Source of the DNA: Phytophthora hibernalis
Taxonomy: Eukaryota > Oomycota > Peronosporomycetes > Peronosporales > Peronosporaceae
DNA: 64,000 bases
Reading direction: 5' to 3'
Assembly: GCA_012656075.1 (NCBI GenBank)
Contig: JAAKBF010000285.1
Span: forward strand, 1 to 64,000
Shown here one piece after another: positions 46,262-58,230 of the stretch. Made by a program: the position numbers and the translations under genes. Numbering within the stretch: the stretch's first letter is position 1; each line of letters opens with the position of its first letter. The notes under the pieces were generated by a model. That model had not been told where the DNA came from, did not search any database, and saw nothing but the letters and a program-made list of their open reading frames with translations.

Positions 46262-46810
46262 GTGGGCCCCCTCCGCCCAACGCCAGGTCAACCGCGTCTG
46301 CACACTGTGTGGGCGAGGCGGCGCACACCGGCTGGGCTTGTTTCCATCGGCGCATACCATCGTCCACTGGGTCGTCGCAGCAGGGGTCTTTTGCTGCCAT
46401 TCCCATGCTGTCTGATCCGGGATTGGCTGACAGCAGTATGCTCACGGCTTCTGCTCTCTTCGTTGTGCATTATCTCTGTGCTCCATGCTCTTAGCGCTGC
46501 GGCTGTGGATGACCAAGCGTCTTGCGCGATCCGTTGCGCGACACATGAGACTTCGCAGCAGAGCGCGGGGCCTGGCAGTGTCCTGAATCCCTGTAGGTTG
46601 CTTGGCTGGCGATGCGTCCCACCTCTATAACTTGATATTACTGGATCGTCGATAACGACGGCTGTAGGACGAGTTGTAGCTGCGCACTGCGACGGGTGAG
46701 CTCGGTGCGGGGTGGTGGTTGCGCTGCAATGGTGTAGAGTGCGCGAGAGGTGTGTGCGCGTGTGTTTTGGCATTATGCGCGACATGTGTTTGTGTTGAGG
46801 CTAGGTTAGC

Positions 46811-46882
46811 GGCCTAGTGGTCTAGTGGTATGATTCTCGCTTTGGGTGCGAGAGGTCCCGGTTTCGATCACCGGCTGGGCCC
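46811..46882 (+). tRNA. tRNA-Pro(UGG), class A
   Basis: Intact; TTTT at 46886-46889. Heads a 1108-bp unit with an extra diverged spacer copy. Confidence 0.9.
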
Positions 46883-47231
46883 GTGTTTTGCCGCGGGCCC
46901 CTCCGCCCAACGCCAGGTCAACCGCGTCTGCACACTGTGTGGGCGAGGCGGCGCACACCGGCTGGGCTTGTTTCCATCGGCGCATACCATCGTCCACTGG
47001 GTCGTCGCAGCAGGGGTCTTTTGCTGCCATTCCCATGCTGTCTGATCCGGGATTGGCTGACAGCAGTATGCTCACGGCTTCTGCTCTCTTCGTTGTGCAT
47101 TATCTCTGTGCTCCATGCTCTTAGCGCTGCGGCTGTGGATGACCAAGCGTCTTGCGCGATCCGTTGCGCGACACATGAGACTTCGCAGCAGAGCGCGGGG
47201 CCTGGCAGTGTCCTGAATCCCTGTAGGTTGC

Positions 47232-47713
47232 TTGGGGTCGTCCCACCTCTATCTTTTGCTGCCATTCCCATGCTGTCTGATCCGGGATTGGCTGACAGCA
47301 GTATGCTCACGGCTTCTGCGCTCTGTCGTTGTGCATTATGCGCTGTGTTCCATGCTCTTAGCGGCTGTGGTCTAGTGGTATGATTCTCGCGTCTTGCGCG
47401 ATCCGTTGCGCGACACATGAGCCTTCGCAGCAGAGCGCGGAGCCTGGCAGTGTCCTGAATCCCTGTAGGTTGCTTGGGGTCGTCGCAGCAGGGGTCTTTT
47501 GCTGCCATTCCCATGCTGTCTGATCCGGGATTGGCTGACAGCAGTATGCTCACGGCTTCTGCTCTCTTCGTTGTGCATTATCTCTGTGCTCCATGCTCTT
47601 AGCGCTGCGGCTGTGGATGACCAAGCGTCTTGCGCGATCCGTTGCGCGACACATGAGACTTCGCAGCAGAGCGCGGGGCCTGGCAGTGTCCTGAATCCCT
47701 GTAGGTTGCTTGG
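47232..47713 (+). repeat. Extra tRNA-free spacer segments, one diverged and one regular
   Basis: The first (about 47232-47476) starts GGGTCGTCCCACCTCTAT joined to CTTTTGCTGCC and carries TTATGCGCTGTGTTCC and GAGCCTTCGC, like the diverged copy at 33241. It also contains a tRNA fragment (47367-47390). The second (about 47477-47713) is regular. Confidence 0.83.
47367..47390 (+). pseudogene. tRNA-Pro 5' fragment within a spacer copy
   Basis: GTGGTCTAGTGGTATGATTC followed by TCGC matches tRNA bases 7-30 (A-box, D-arm, 5' side of the anticodon stem). It replaces the usual ATGACCAA between GGCTGTGG and GCGTCTTGCG. Short matches (GTGG on the left, GCG on the right) could have allowed a template switch or conversion patch. 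Confidence 0.85.
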
Positions 47714-47918
47714 CTGGCGATGCGTCCCACCTCTATAACTTGATATTACTGGATCGTCGATAACGACGGCTGTAGGACGAGTTGTAGCTGCGCACTGCGA
47801 CGGGTGAGCTCGGTGCGGGGTGGTGGTTGCGCTGCAATGGTGTAGAGTGCGCGAGAGGTGTGTGCGCGTGTGTTTTGGCATTATGCGCGACATGTGTTTG
47901 TGTTGAGGCTAGGTTAGC

Positions 47919-47990
47919 GGCCTAGTGGTCTAGTGGTATGATTCTCGCTTTGGGTGCGAGAGGTCCCGGTTTCGATCACCGGCTGGGCCC
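47919..47990 (+). tRNA. tRNA-Pro(UGG), class A
   Basis: Intact; TTTT at 47994-47997. Spacer has lost two bases at CGCACCGG; unit 864 bp with one extra spacer copy. Confidence 0.9.
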
Positions 47991-48339
47991 GTGTTTTGCC
48001 GCGGGCCCCTCCGCCCAACGCCAGGTCAACCGCGTCTGCACACTGTGTGGGCGAGGCGGCGCACCGGCTGGGCTTGTTTCCATCGGCGCATACCATCGTC
48101 CACTGGGTCGTCGCAGCAGGGGTCTTTTGCTGCCATTCCCATGCTGTCTGATCCGGGATTGGCTGACAGCAGTATGCTCACGGCTTCTGCTCTCTTCGTT
48201 GTGCATTATCTCTGTGCTCCATGCTCTTAGCGCTGCGGCTGTGGATGACCAAGCGTCTTGCGCGATCCGTTGCGCGACACATGAGACTTCGCAGCAGAGC
48301 GCGGAGCCTGGCAGTGTCCTGAATCCCTGTAGGTTGCTT

Positions 48340-48578
48340 GGGGTCGTCGCAGCAGGGGTCTTTTGCTGCCATTCCCATGCTGTCTGATCCGGGATTGGCT
48401 GACAGCAGTATGCTCACGGCTTCTGCTCTCTTCGTTGTGCATTATCTCTGTGCTCCATGCTCTTAGCGCTGCGGCTGTGGATGACCAAGCGTCTTGCGCG
48501 ATCCGTTGCGCGACACATGAGACTTCGCAGCAGAGCGCGGGGCCTGGCAGTGTCCTGAATCCCTGTAGGTTGCTTGGC
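48340..48578 (+). repeat. Extra tRNA-free spacer segment
   Basis: One regular extra copy of about 236 bp. The copy before the junction carries GGAGCCTGG. Confidence 0.85.
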
Positions 48579-48782
48579 TGGCGATGCGTCCCACCTCTAT
48601 AACTTGATATTACTGGATCGTCGATAACGACGGCTGTAGGACGAGTTGTAGCTGCGCACTGCGACGGGTGAGCTCGGTGCGGGGTGGTGGTTGCGCTGCA
48701 ATGGTGTAGAGTGCGCGAGAGGTGTGTGCGCGTGTGTTTTGGCATTATGCGCGACATGTGTTTGTGTTGAGGCTAGGTTAGC

Positions 48783-48854
48783 GGCCTAGTGGTCTAGTGG
48801 TATGATTCTCGCTTTGGGTGCGAGAGGTCCCGGTTTCGATCACCGGCTGGGCCC
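48783..48854 (+). tRNA. tRNA-Pro(UGG), class A
   Basis: Intact; TTTT at 48858-48861. Spacer alleles TCTTTTCG, GATGGCC and GAATCCCTG. Confidence 0.9.
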
Positions 48855-49412
48855 GTGTTTTGCCGCGGGCCCCTCCGCCCAACGCCAGGTCAACCGCGTC
48901 TGCACACTGTGTGGGCGAGGCGGCGCACACCGGCTGGGCTTGTTTCCATCGGCGCATACCATCGTCCACTGGGTCGTCGCAGCAGGGGTCTTTTGCTGCC
49001 ATTCCCATGCTGTCTGATCCGGGATTGGCTGACAGCAGTATGCTCACGGCTTCTGCTCTTTTCGTTGTGCATTATCTCTGTGCTCCATGCTCTTAGCGCT
49101 GCGGCTGTGGATGGCCAAGCGTCTTGCGCGATCCGTTGCGCGACACATGAGACTTCGCAGCAGAGCGCGGGGCCTGGCAGTGTCCTGAATCCCTGTAGGT
49201 TGCTTGGCTGGCGATGCGTCCCACCTCTATAACTTGATATTACTGGATCGTCGATAACGACGGCTGTAGGACGAGTTGTAGCTGCGCACTGCGACGGGTG
49301 AGCTCGGTGCGGGGTGGTGGTTGCGCTGCAATGGTGTAGAGTGCGCGAGAGGTGTGTGCGCGTGTGTTTTGGCATTATGCGCGACATGTGTTTGTGTTGA
49401 GGCTAGGTTAGC

Positions 49413-49484
49413 GGCCTAGTGGTCTAGTGGTATGATTCTCGCTTTGGGTGCGAGAGGTCCCGGTTTCGATCACCGGCTGGGCCC
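49413..49484 (+). tRNA. tRNA-Pro(UGG), class A
   Basis: Intact; TTTT at 49488-49491. Unit 630 bp. Confidence 0.9.
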
Positions 49485-50042
49485 GTGTTTTGCCGCGGGC
49501 CCCTCCGCCCAACGCCAGGTCAACCGCGTCTGCACACTGTGTGGGCGAGGCGGCGCACACCGGCTGGGCTTGTTTCCATCGGCGCATACCATCGTCCACT
49601 GGGTCGTCGCAGCAGGGGTCTTTTGCTGCCATTCCCATGCTGTCTGATCCGGGATTGGCTGACAGCAGTATGCTCACGGCTTCTGCTCTCTTCGTTGTGC
49701 ATTATCTCTGTGCTCCATGCTCTTAGCGCTGCGGCTGTGGATGACCAAGCGTCTTGCGCGATCCGTTGCGCGACACATGAGACTTCGCAGCAGAGCGCGG
49801 GGCCTGGCAGTGTCCTGAATCCCTGTAGGTTGCTTGGCTGGCGATGCGTCCCACCTCTATAACTTGATATTACTGGATCGTCGATAACGACGGCTGTAGG
49901 ACGAGTTGTAGCTGCGCACTGCGACGGGTGAGCTCGGTGCGGGGTGGTGGTTGCGCTGCAATGGTGTAGAGTGCGCGAGAGGTGTGTGCGCGTGTGTTTT
50001 GGCATTATGCGCGACATGTGTTTGTGTTGAGGCTAGGTTAGC

Positions 50043-50114
50043 GGCCTAGTGGTCTAGTGGTATGATTCTCGCTTTGGGTGCGAGAGGTCCCGGTTTCGAT
50101 CACCGGCTGGGCCT
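50043..50114 (+). tRNA. tRNA-Pro(UGG), class C
   Basis: Acceptor paired, tail CTGGGCCTGTGGCC, no TTTT. Confidence 0.77.
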
Positions 50115-50661
50115 GTGGCCCCCTCCGCCCAACGCCAGGTCAACCGCGTCTGCACACTGTGTGGGCGAGGCGGCGCACACCGGCTGGGCTTGTTTCCATC
50201 GGCGCATACCATCGTCCACTGGGTCGTCGCAGCAGGGGTCTTTGCTGCCATTCCCATGCTGTCTGATCCGGGATTGGCTGACAGCAGTATGCTCACGGCT
50301 TCTGCTCTCTTCGTTGTGCATTATCTCTGTGCTCCATGCTCTTAGCGCTGCGGCTGTGGATGACCAAGCGTCTTGCGCGATCCGTTGCGCGACACATGAG
50401 ACTTCGCAGCAGAGCGCGGGGCCTGGCAGTGTCCTGAATCCCTGTAGGTTGCTTGGCTGGCGATGCGTCCCACCTCTATAACTTGATATTACTGGATCGT
50501 CGATAACGACGGCTGTAGGACGAGTTGTAGCTGCGCACTGCGACGGGTGAGCTCGGTGCGGGGTGGTGGTTGCGCTGCAATGGTGTAGAGTGCGCGAGAG
50601 GTGTGTGCGCGTGTGTTTTGGCATTATGCGCGACATGTGTTTGTGTTGAGGCTAGGTTAGC

Positions 50662-50733
50662 GGCCTAGTGGTCTAGTGGTATGATTCTCGCTTTGGGTGC
50701 GAGAGGTCCCGGTTTCGATCACCGGCTGGGCCT
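50662..50733 (+). tRNA. tRNA-Pro(UGG), class C
   Basis: Acceptor paired; C run after the tail is longest here (GGGCCCCCCCTCC). Confidence 0.78.
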
Positions 50734-51284
50734 GCGGGCCCCCCCTCCGCCCAACGCCAGGTCAACCGCGTCTGCACACTGTGTGGGCGAGGCGGCGCAC
50801 TCCGGCTGGGCTTGTTTCCATCGGCGCATACCATCGTCCACTGGGTCGTCGCAGCAGGGGTCTTTTGCTGCCATTCCCATGCTGTCTGATCCGGGATTGG
50901 CTGACAGCAGTATGCTCACGGCTTCTGCTCTCTTCGTTGTGCATTATCTCTGTGCTCCATGCTCTTAGCGCTGCGGCTGTGGATGACCAAGCGTCTTGCG
51001 CGATCCGTTGCGCGACACATGAGACTTCGCAGCAGAGCGCGGGGCCTGGCAGTGTCCTGAATCCCTGTAGGTTGCTTGGCTGGCGATGCGTCCCACCTCT
51101 ATAACTTGATATTACTGGATCGTCGATAACGACGGCTGTAGGACGAGTTGTAGCTGCGCACTGCGACGGGTGAGCTCGGTGCGGGGTGGTGGTTGCGCTG
51201 CAATGGTGTAGAGTGCGCGAGAGGTGTGTGCGCGTGTGTTTTGGCATTATGCGCGACATGTGTTTGTGTTGAGGCTAGGTTAGC

Positions 51285-51356
51285 GGCCTAGTGGTCTAGT
51301 GGTATGATTCTCGCTTTGGGTGCGAGAGGTCCCGGTTTCGATCACCGGCTGGGCCC
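51285..51356 (+). tRNA. tRNA-Pro(UGG), class A
   Basis: Intact; TTTT at 51360-51363. Unit 630 bp. Confidence 0.9.
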
Positions 51357-51914
51357 GTGTTTTGCCGCGGGCCCCTCCGCCCAACGCCAGGTCAACCGCG
51401 TCTGCACACTGTGTGGGCGAGGCGGCGCACTCCGGCTGGGCTTGTTTCCATCGGCGCATACCATCGTCCACTGGGTCGTCGCAGCAGGGGTCTTTTGCTG
51501 CCATTCCCATGCTGTCTGATCCGGGATTGGCTGACAGCAGTATGCTCACGGCTTCTGCTCTCTTCGTTGTGCATTATCTCTGTGCTCCATGCTCTTAGCG
51601 CTGCGGCTGTGGATGACCAAGCGTCTTGCGCGATCCGTTGCGCGACACATGAGACTTCGCAGCAGAGCGCGGGGCCTGGCAGTGTCCTGAATCCCTGTAG
51701 GTTGCTTGGCTGGCGATGCGTCCCACCTCTATAACTTGATATTACTGGATCGTCGATAACGACGGCTGTAGGACGAGTTGTAGCTGCGCACTGCGACGGG
51801 TGAGCTCGGTGCGGGGTGGTGGTTGCGCTGCAATGGTGTAGAGTGCGCGAGAGGTGTGTGCGCGTGTGTTTTGGCATTATGCGCGACATGTGTTTGTGTT
51901 GAGGCTAGGTTAGC

Positions 51915-51986
51915 GGCCTAGTGGTCTAGTGGTATGATTCTCGCTTTGGGTGCGAGAGGTCCCGGTTTCGATCACCGGCTGGGCCT
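51915..51986 (+). tRNA. tRNA-Pro(UGG), class C
   Basis: Acceptor paired, no TTTT; unit 621 bp. Confidence 0.78.
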
Positions 51987-52535
51987 GCGGGCCCCCTCCG
52001 CCCAACGCCAGGTCAACCGCGTCTGCACACTGTGTGGGCGAGGCGGCGCACTCCGGCTGGGCTTGTTTCCATCGGCGCATACCATCGTCCACTGGGTCGT
52101 CGCAGCAGGGGTCTTTTGCTGCCATTCCCATGCTGTCTGATCCGGGATTGGCTGACAGCAGTATGCTCACGGCTTCTGCTCTCTTCGTTGTGCATTATCT
52201 CTGTGCTCCATGCTCTTAGCGCTGCGGCTGTGGATGGCCAAGCGTCTTGCGCGATCCGTTGCGCGACACATGAGACTTCGCAGCAGAGCGCGGGGCCTGG
52301 CAGTGTCCTGAATCCCTGTAGGTTGCTTGGCTGGCGATGCGTCCCACCTCTATAACTTGATATTACTGGATCGTCGATAACGACGGCTGTAGGACGAGTT
52401 GTAGCTGCGCACTGCGACGGGTGAGCTCGGTGCGGGGTGGTGGTTGCGCTGCAATGGTGTAGAGTGCGCGAGAGGTGTGTGCGCGTGTGTTTTGGCATTA
52501 TGCGCGACATGTGTTTGTGTTGAGGCTAGGTTAGC

Positions 52536-52607
52536 GGCCTAGTGGTCTAGTGGTATGATTCTCGCTTTGGGTGCGAGAGGTCCCGGTTTCGATCACCGGC
52601 TGGGCCT
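52536..52607 (+). tRNA. tRNA-Pro(UGG), class C
   Basis: Acceptor paired, no TTTT; unit 622 bp. Confidence 0.78.
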
Positions 52608-53157
52608 GCGGGCCCCCTCCGCCCAACGCCAGGTCAACCGCGTCTGCACACTGTGTGGGCGAGGCGGCGCACACCGGCTGGGCTTGTTTCCATCGGCGCA
52701 TACCATCGTCCACTGGGTCGTCGCAGCAGGGGTCTTTTGCTGCCATTCCCATGCTGTCTGATCCGGGATTGGCTGACAGCAGTATGCTCACGGCTTCTGC
52801 TCTTTCGTTGTGCATTATCTCTGTGCTCCATGCTCTTAGCGCTGCGGCTGTGGATGGCCAAGCGTCTTGCGCGATCCGTTGCGCGACACATGAGACTTCG
52901 CAGCAGAGCGCGGGGCCTGGCAGTGTCCTGAATCGCCCTGTAGGTTGCTTGGCTGGCGATGCGTCCCACCTCTATAACTTGATATTACTGGATCGTCGAT
53001 AACGACGGCTGTAGGACGAGTTGTAGCTGCGCACTGCGACGGGTGAGCTCGGTGCGGGGTGGTGGTTGCGCTGCAATGGTGTAGAGTGCGCGAGAGGTGT
53101 GTGCGCGTGTGTTTTGGCATTATGCGCGACATGTGTTTGTGTTGAGGCTAGGTTAGC

Positions 53158-53229
53158 GGCCTAGTGGTCTAGTGGTATGATTCTCGCTTTGGGTGCGAGA
53201 GGTCCCGGTTTCGATCACCGGCTGGGCCT
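53158..53229 (+). tRNA. tRNA-Pro(UGG), class C
   Basis: Acceptor paired, no TTTT; unit 621 bp. Confidence 0.78.
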
Positions 53230-53778
53230 GCGGGCCCCCTCCGCCCAACGCCAGGTCAACCGCGTCTGCACACTGTGTGGGCGAGGCGGCGCACACCGGC
53301 TGGGCTTGTTTCCATCGGCGCATACCATCGTCCACTGGGTCGTCGCAGCAGGGGTCTTTTGCTGCCATTCCCATGCTGTCTGATCCGGGATTGGCTGACA
53401 GCAGTATGCTCACGGCTTCTGCTCTCTTCGTTGTGCATTATCTCTGTGCTCCATGCTCTTAGCGCTGCGGCTGTGGATGACCAAGCGTCTTGCGCGATCC
53501 GTTGCGCGACACATGAGACTTCGCAGCAGAGCGCGGGGCCTGGCAGTGTCCTGAATCCCTGTAGGTTGCTTGGCTGGCGATGCGTCCCACCTCTATAACT
53601 TGATATTACTGGATCGTCGATAACGACGGCTGTAGGACGAGTTGTAGCTGCGCACTGCGACGGGTGAGCTCGGTGCGGGGTGGTGGTTGCGCTGCAATGG
53701 TGTAGAGTGCGCGAGAGGTGTGTGCGCGTGTGTTTTGGCATTATGCGCGACATGTGTTTGTGTTGAGGCTAGGTTAGC

Positions 53779-53850
53779 GGCCTAGTGGTCTAGTGGTATG
53801 ATTCTCGCTTTGGGTGCGAGAGGTCCCGGTTTCGATCACCGGCTGGGCCC
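53779..53850 (+). tRNA. tRNA-Pro(UGG), class A
   Basis: Intact; TTTT at 53854-53857. Downstream CTCCGCC is lost, leaving GGGCCCCCCCCAACG. Confidence 0.89.
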
Positions 53851-54405
53851 GTGTTTTGCCGCGGGCCCCCCCCAACGCCAGGTCAACCGCGTCTGCACAC
53901 TGTGTGGGCGAGGCGGCGCACACCGGCTGGGCTTGTTTCCATCGGCGCATACCATCGTCCACTGGGTCGTCGCAGCAGGGGTCTTTTGCTGCCATTCCCA
54001 TGCTGTCTGATCCGGGATTGGCTGACAGCAGTATGCTCACGGCTTCTGCTCTCTTCGTTGTGCATTATCTCTGTGCTCCATGCTCTTAGCGCTGCGGCTG
54101 TGGATGGCCAAGCGTCTTGCGCGATCCGTTGCGCGACACATGAGACTTCGCAGCAGAGCGCGGGGCCTGGCAGTGTCCTGAATCCCTGTAGGTTGCTTGG
54201 CTGGCGATGCGTCCCACCTCTATAACTTGATATTACTGGATCGTCGATAACGACGGCTGTAGGACGAGTTGTAGCTGCGCACTGCGACGGGTGAGCTCGG
54301 TGCGGGGTGGTGGTTGCGCTGCAATGGTGTAGAGTGCGCGAGAGGTGTGTGCGCGTGTGTTTTGGCATTATGCGCGACATGTGTTTGTGTTGAGGCTAGG
54401 TTAGC

Positions 54406-54477
54406 GGCCTAGTGGTCTAGTGGTATGATTCTCGCTTTGGGTGCGAGAGGTCCCGGTTTCGATCACCGGCTGTGCCG
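54406..54477 (+). tRNA. tRNA-Pro(UGG)-like, class B variant
   Basis: Tail CTGTGCC then GCGGG, as at 6823. Confidence 0.68.
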
Positions 54478-55024
54478 CGGGCCCCTCCGCCCAACGCCAG
54501 GTCAACCGCGTCTGCACACTGTGTGGGCGAGGCGGCGCACACCGGCTGGGCTTGTTTCCATCGGCGCATACCATCGTCCACTGGGTCGTCGCAGCAGGGG
54601 TCTTTTGCTGCCATTCCCATGCTGTCTGATCCGGGATTGGCTGACAGCAGTATGCTCACGGCTTCTGCTCTCTTCGTTGTGCATTATCTCTGTGCTCCAT
54701 GCTCTTAGCGCTGCGGCTGTGGATGGCCAAGCGTCTTGCGCGATCCGTTGCGCGACACATGAGACTTCGCAGCAGAGCGCGGGGCCTGGCAGTGTCCTGA
54801 ATCCCTGTAGGTTGCTTGGCTGGCGATGCGTCCCACCTCTATAACTTGATATTACTGGATCGTCGATAACGACGGCTGTAGGACGAGTTGTAGCTGCGCA
54901 CTGCGACGGGTGAGCTCGGTGCGGGGTGGTGGTTGCGCTGCAATGGTGTAGAGTGCGCGAGAGGTGTGTGCGCGTGTGTTTTGGCATTATGCGCGACATG
55001 TGTTTGTGTTGAGGCTAGGTTAGC

Positions 55025-55096
55025 GGCCTAGTGGTCTAGTGGTATGATTCTCGCTTTGGGTGCGAGAGGTCCCGGTTTCGATCACCGGCTGGGCCC
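55025..55096 (+). tRNA. tRNA-Pro(UGG), class A
   Basis: Intact; TTTT at 55100-55103. Flanked on both sides by the class B variant. Confidence 0.9.
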
Positions 55097-55655
55097 GTGT
55101 TTTGCCGCGGGCCCCTCCGCCCAACGCCAGGTCAACCGCGTCTGCACACTGTGTGGGCGAGGCGGCGCACACCGGCTGGGCTTGTTTCCATCGGCGCATA
55201 CCATCGTCCACTGGGTCGTCGCAGCAGGGGTCTTTTGCTGCCATTCCCATGCTGTCTGATCCGGGATTGGCTGACAGCAGTATGCTCACGGCTTCTGCTC
55301 TTTCGTTGTGCATTATCTCTGTGCTCCATGCTCTTAGCGCTGCGGCTGTGGATGGCCAAGCGTCTTGCGCGATCCGTTGCGCGACACATGAGACTTCGCA
55401 GCAGAGCGCGGGGCCTGGCAGTGTCCTGAATCGCCCTGTAGGTTGCTTGGCTGGCGATGCGTCCCACCTCTATAACTTGATATTACTGGATCGTCGATAA
55501 CGACGGCTGTAGGACGAGTTGTAGCTGCGCACTGCGACGGGTGAGCTCGGTGCGGGGTGGTGGTTGCGCTGCAATGGTGTAGAGTGCGCGAGAGGTGTGT
55601 GCGCGTGTGTTTTGGCATTATGCGCGACATGTGTTTGTGTTGAGGCTAGGTTAGC

Positions 55656-55727
55656 GGCCTAGTGGTCTAGTGGTATGATTCTCGCTTTGGGTGCGAGAGG
55701 TCCCGGTTTCGATCACCGGCTGTGCCG
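55656..55727 (+). tRNA. tRNA-Pro(UGG)-like, class B variant
   Basis: Tail CTGTGCC then GCGGG; second copy of this variant in the 1.25-kb dimer. Confidence 0.68.
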
Positions 55728-56275
55728 CGGGCCCCTCCGCCCAACGCCAGGTCAACCGCGTCTGCACACTGTGTGGGCGAGGCGGCGCACACCGGCTGGG
55801 CTTGTTTCCATCGGCGCATACCATCGTCCACTGGGTCGTCGCAGCAGGGGTCTTTTGCTGCCATTCCCATGCTGTCTGATCCGGGATTGGCTGACAGCAG
55901 TATGCTCACGGCTTCTGCTCTCTTCGTTGTGCATTATCTCTGTGCTCCATGCTCTTAGCGCTGCGGCTGTGGATGGCCAAGCGTCTTGCGCGATCCGTTG
56001 CGCGACACATGAGACTTCGCAGCAGAGCGCGGGGCCTGGCAGTGTCCTGAATCCCCTGTAGGTTGCTTGGCTGGCGATGCGTCCCACCTCTATAACTTGA
56101 TATTACTGGATCGTCGATAACGACGGCTGTAGGACGAGTTGTAGCTGCGCACTGCGACGGGTGAGCTCGGTGCGGGGTGGTGGTTGCGCTGCAATGGTGT
56201 AGAGTGCGCGAGAGGTGTGTGCGCGTGTGTTTTGGCATTATGCGCGACATGTGTTTGTGTTGAGGCTAGGTTAGC

Positions 56276-56347
56276 GGCCTAGTGGTCTAGTGGTATGATT
56301 CTCGCTTTGGGTGCGAGAGGTCCCGGTTTCGATCACCGGCTGGGCCC
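56276..56347 (+). tRNA. tRNA-Pro(UGG), class A
   Basis: Intact; TTTT at 56351-56354. Last class A copy in the window. Confidence 0.9.
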
Positions 56348-56907
56348 GTGTTTTGCCGCGGGCCCCTCCGCCCAACGCCAGGTCAACCGCGTCTGCACAC
56401 TGTGTGGGCGAGGCGGCGCACACCGGCTGGGCTTGTTTCCATCGGCGCATACCATCGTCCACTGGGTCGTCGCAGCAGGGGTCTTTTGCTGCCATTCCCA
56501 TGCTGTCTGATCCGGGATTGGCTGACAGCAGTATGCTCACGGCTTCTGCTCTTTTCGTTGTGCATTATCTCTGTGCTCCATGCTCTTAGCGCTGCGGCTG
56601 TGGATGGCCAAGCGTCTTGCGCGATCCGTTGCGCGACACATGAGACTTCGCAGCAGAGCGCGGGGCCTGGCAGTGTCCTGAATCGCCCTGTAGGTTGCTT
56701 GGCTGGCGATGCGTCCCACCTCTATAACTTGATATTACTGGATCGTCGATAACGACGGCTGTAGGACGAGTTGTAGCTGCGCACTGCGACGGGTGAGCTC
56801 GGTGCGGGGTGGTGGTTGCGCTGCAATGGTGTAGAGTGCGCGAGAGGTGTGTGCGCGTGTGTTTTGGCATTATGCGCGACATGTGTTTGTGTTGAGGCTA
56901 GGTTAGC

Positions 56908-56979
56908 GGCCTAGTGGTCTAGTGGTATGATTCTCGCTTTGGGTGCGAGAGGTCCCGGTTTCGATCACCGGCTGTGCCT
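56908..56979 (+). tRNA. tRNA-Pro(UGG)-like, class B
   Basis: As class B; unit 623 bp. Confidence 0.7.
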
Positions 56980-57530
56980 GCGGGCCCCCTCCGCCCAACG
57001 CCAGGTCAACCGCGTCTGCACACTGTGTGGGCGAGGCGGCGCACTCCGGCTGGGCTTGTTTCCATCGGCGCATACCATCGTCCACTGGGTCGTCGCAGCA
57101 GGGGTCTTTTGCTGCCATTCCCATGCTGTCTGATCCGGGATTGGCTGACAGCAGTATGCTCACGGCTTCTGCTCTTTCGTTGTGCATTATCTCTGTGCTC
57201 CATGCTCTTAGCGCTGCGGCTGTGGATGGCCAAGCGTCTTGCGCGATCCGTTGCGCGACACATGAGACTTCGCAGCAGAGCGCGGGGCCTGGCAGTGTCC
57301 TGAATCGCCCTGTAGGTTGCTTGGCTGGCGATGCGTCCCACCTCTATAACTTGATATTACTGGATCGTCGATAACGACGGCTGTAGGACGAGTTGTAGCT
57401 GCGCACTGCGACGGGTGAGCTCGGTGCGGGGTGGTGGTTGCGCTGCAATGGTGTAGAGTGCGCGAGAGGTGTGTGCGCGTGTGTTTTTGGCATTATGCGC
57501 GACATGTGTTTGTGTTGAGGCTAGGTTAGC

Positions 57531-57602
57531 GGCCTAGTGGTCTAGTGGTATGATTCTCGCTTTGGGTGCGAGAGGTCCCGGTTTCGATCACCGGCTGGGC
57601 CC
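57531..57602 (+). tRNA. tRNA-Pro(UGG), weakened terminator
   Basis: Acceptor CTGGGCCC is intact, but only TTT (57606-57608) follows and the CCGC before GGGCC is partly lost (TTTGCGGGCC). Intermediate between classes A and C. Confidence 0.8.
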
Positions 57603-58158
57603 GTGTTTGCGGGCCCCTCCGCCCAACGCCAGGTCAACCGCGTCTGCACACTGTGTGGGCGAGGCGGCGCACTCCGGCTGGGCTTGTTTCCATCGGCGCA
57701 TACCATCGTCCACTGGGTCGTCGCAGCAGGGGTCTTTTGCTGCCATTCCCATGCTGTCTGATCCGGGATTGGCTGACAGCAGTATGCTCACGGCTTCTGC
57801 TCTTTTCGTTGTGCATTATCTCTGTGCTCCATGCTCTTAGCGCTGCGGCTGTGGATGGCCAAGCGTCTTGCGCGATCCGTTGCGCGACACATGAGACTTC
57901 GCAGCAGAGCGCGGGGCCTGGCAGTGTCCTGAATCGCCCTGTAGGTTGCTTGGCTGGCGATGCGTCCCACCTCTATAACTTGATATTACTGGATCGTCGA
58001 TAACGACGGCTGTAGGACGAGTTGTAGCTGCGCACTGCGACGGGTGAGCTCGGTGCGGGGTGGTGGTTGCGCTGCAATGGTGTAGAGTGCGCGAGAGGTG
58101 TGTGCGCGTGTGTTTTGGCATTATGCGCGACATGTGTTTGTGTTGAGGCTAGGTTAGC

Positions 58159-58230
58159 GGCCTAGTGGTCTAGTGGTATGATTCTCGCTTTGGGTGCGAG
58201 AGGTCCCGGTTTCGATCACCGGCTGGGCCT
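58159..58230 (+). tRNA. tRNA-Pro(UGG), class C
   Basis: Acceptor paired, tail CTGGGCCTGCGGGG, no TTTT. Confidence 0.78.
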
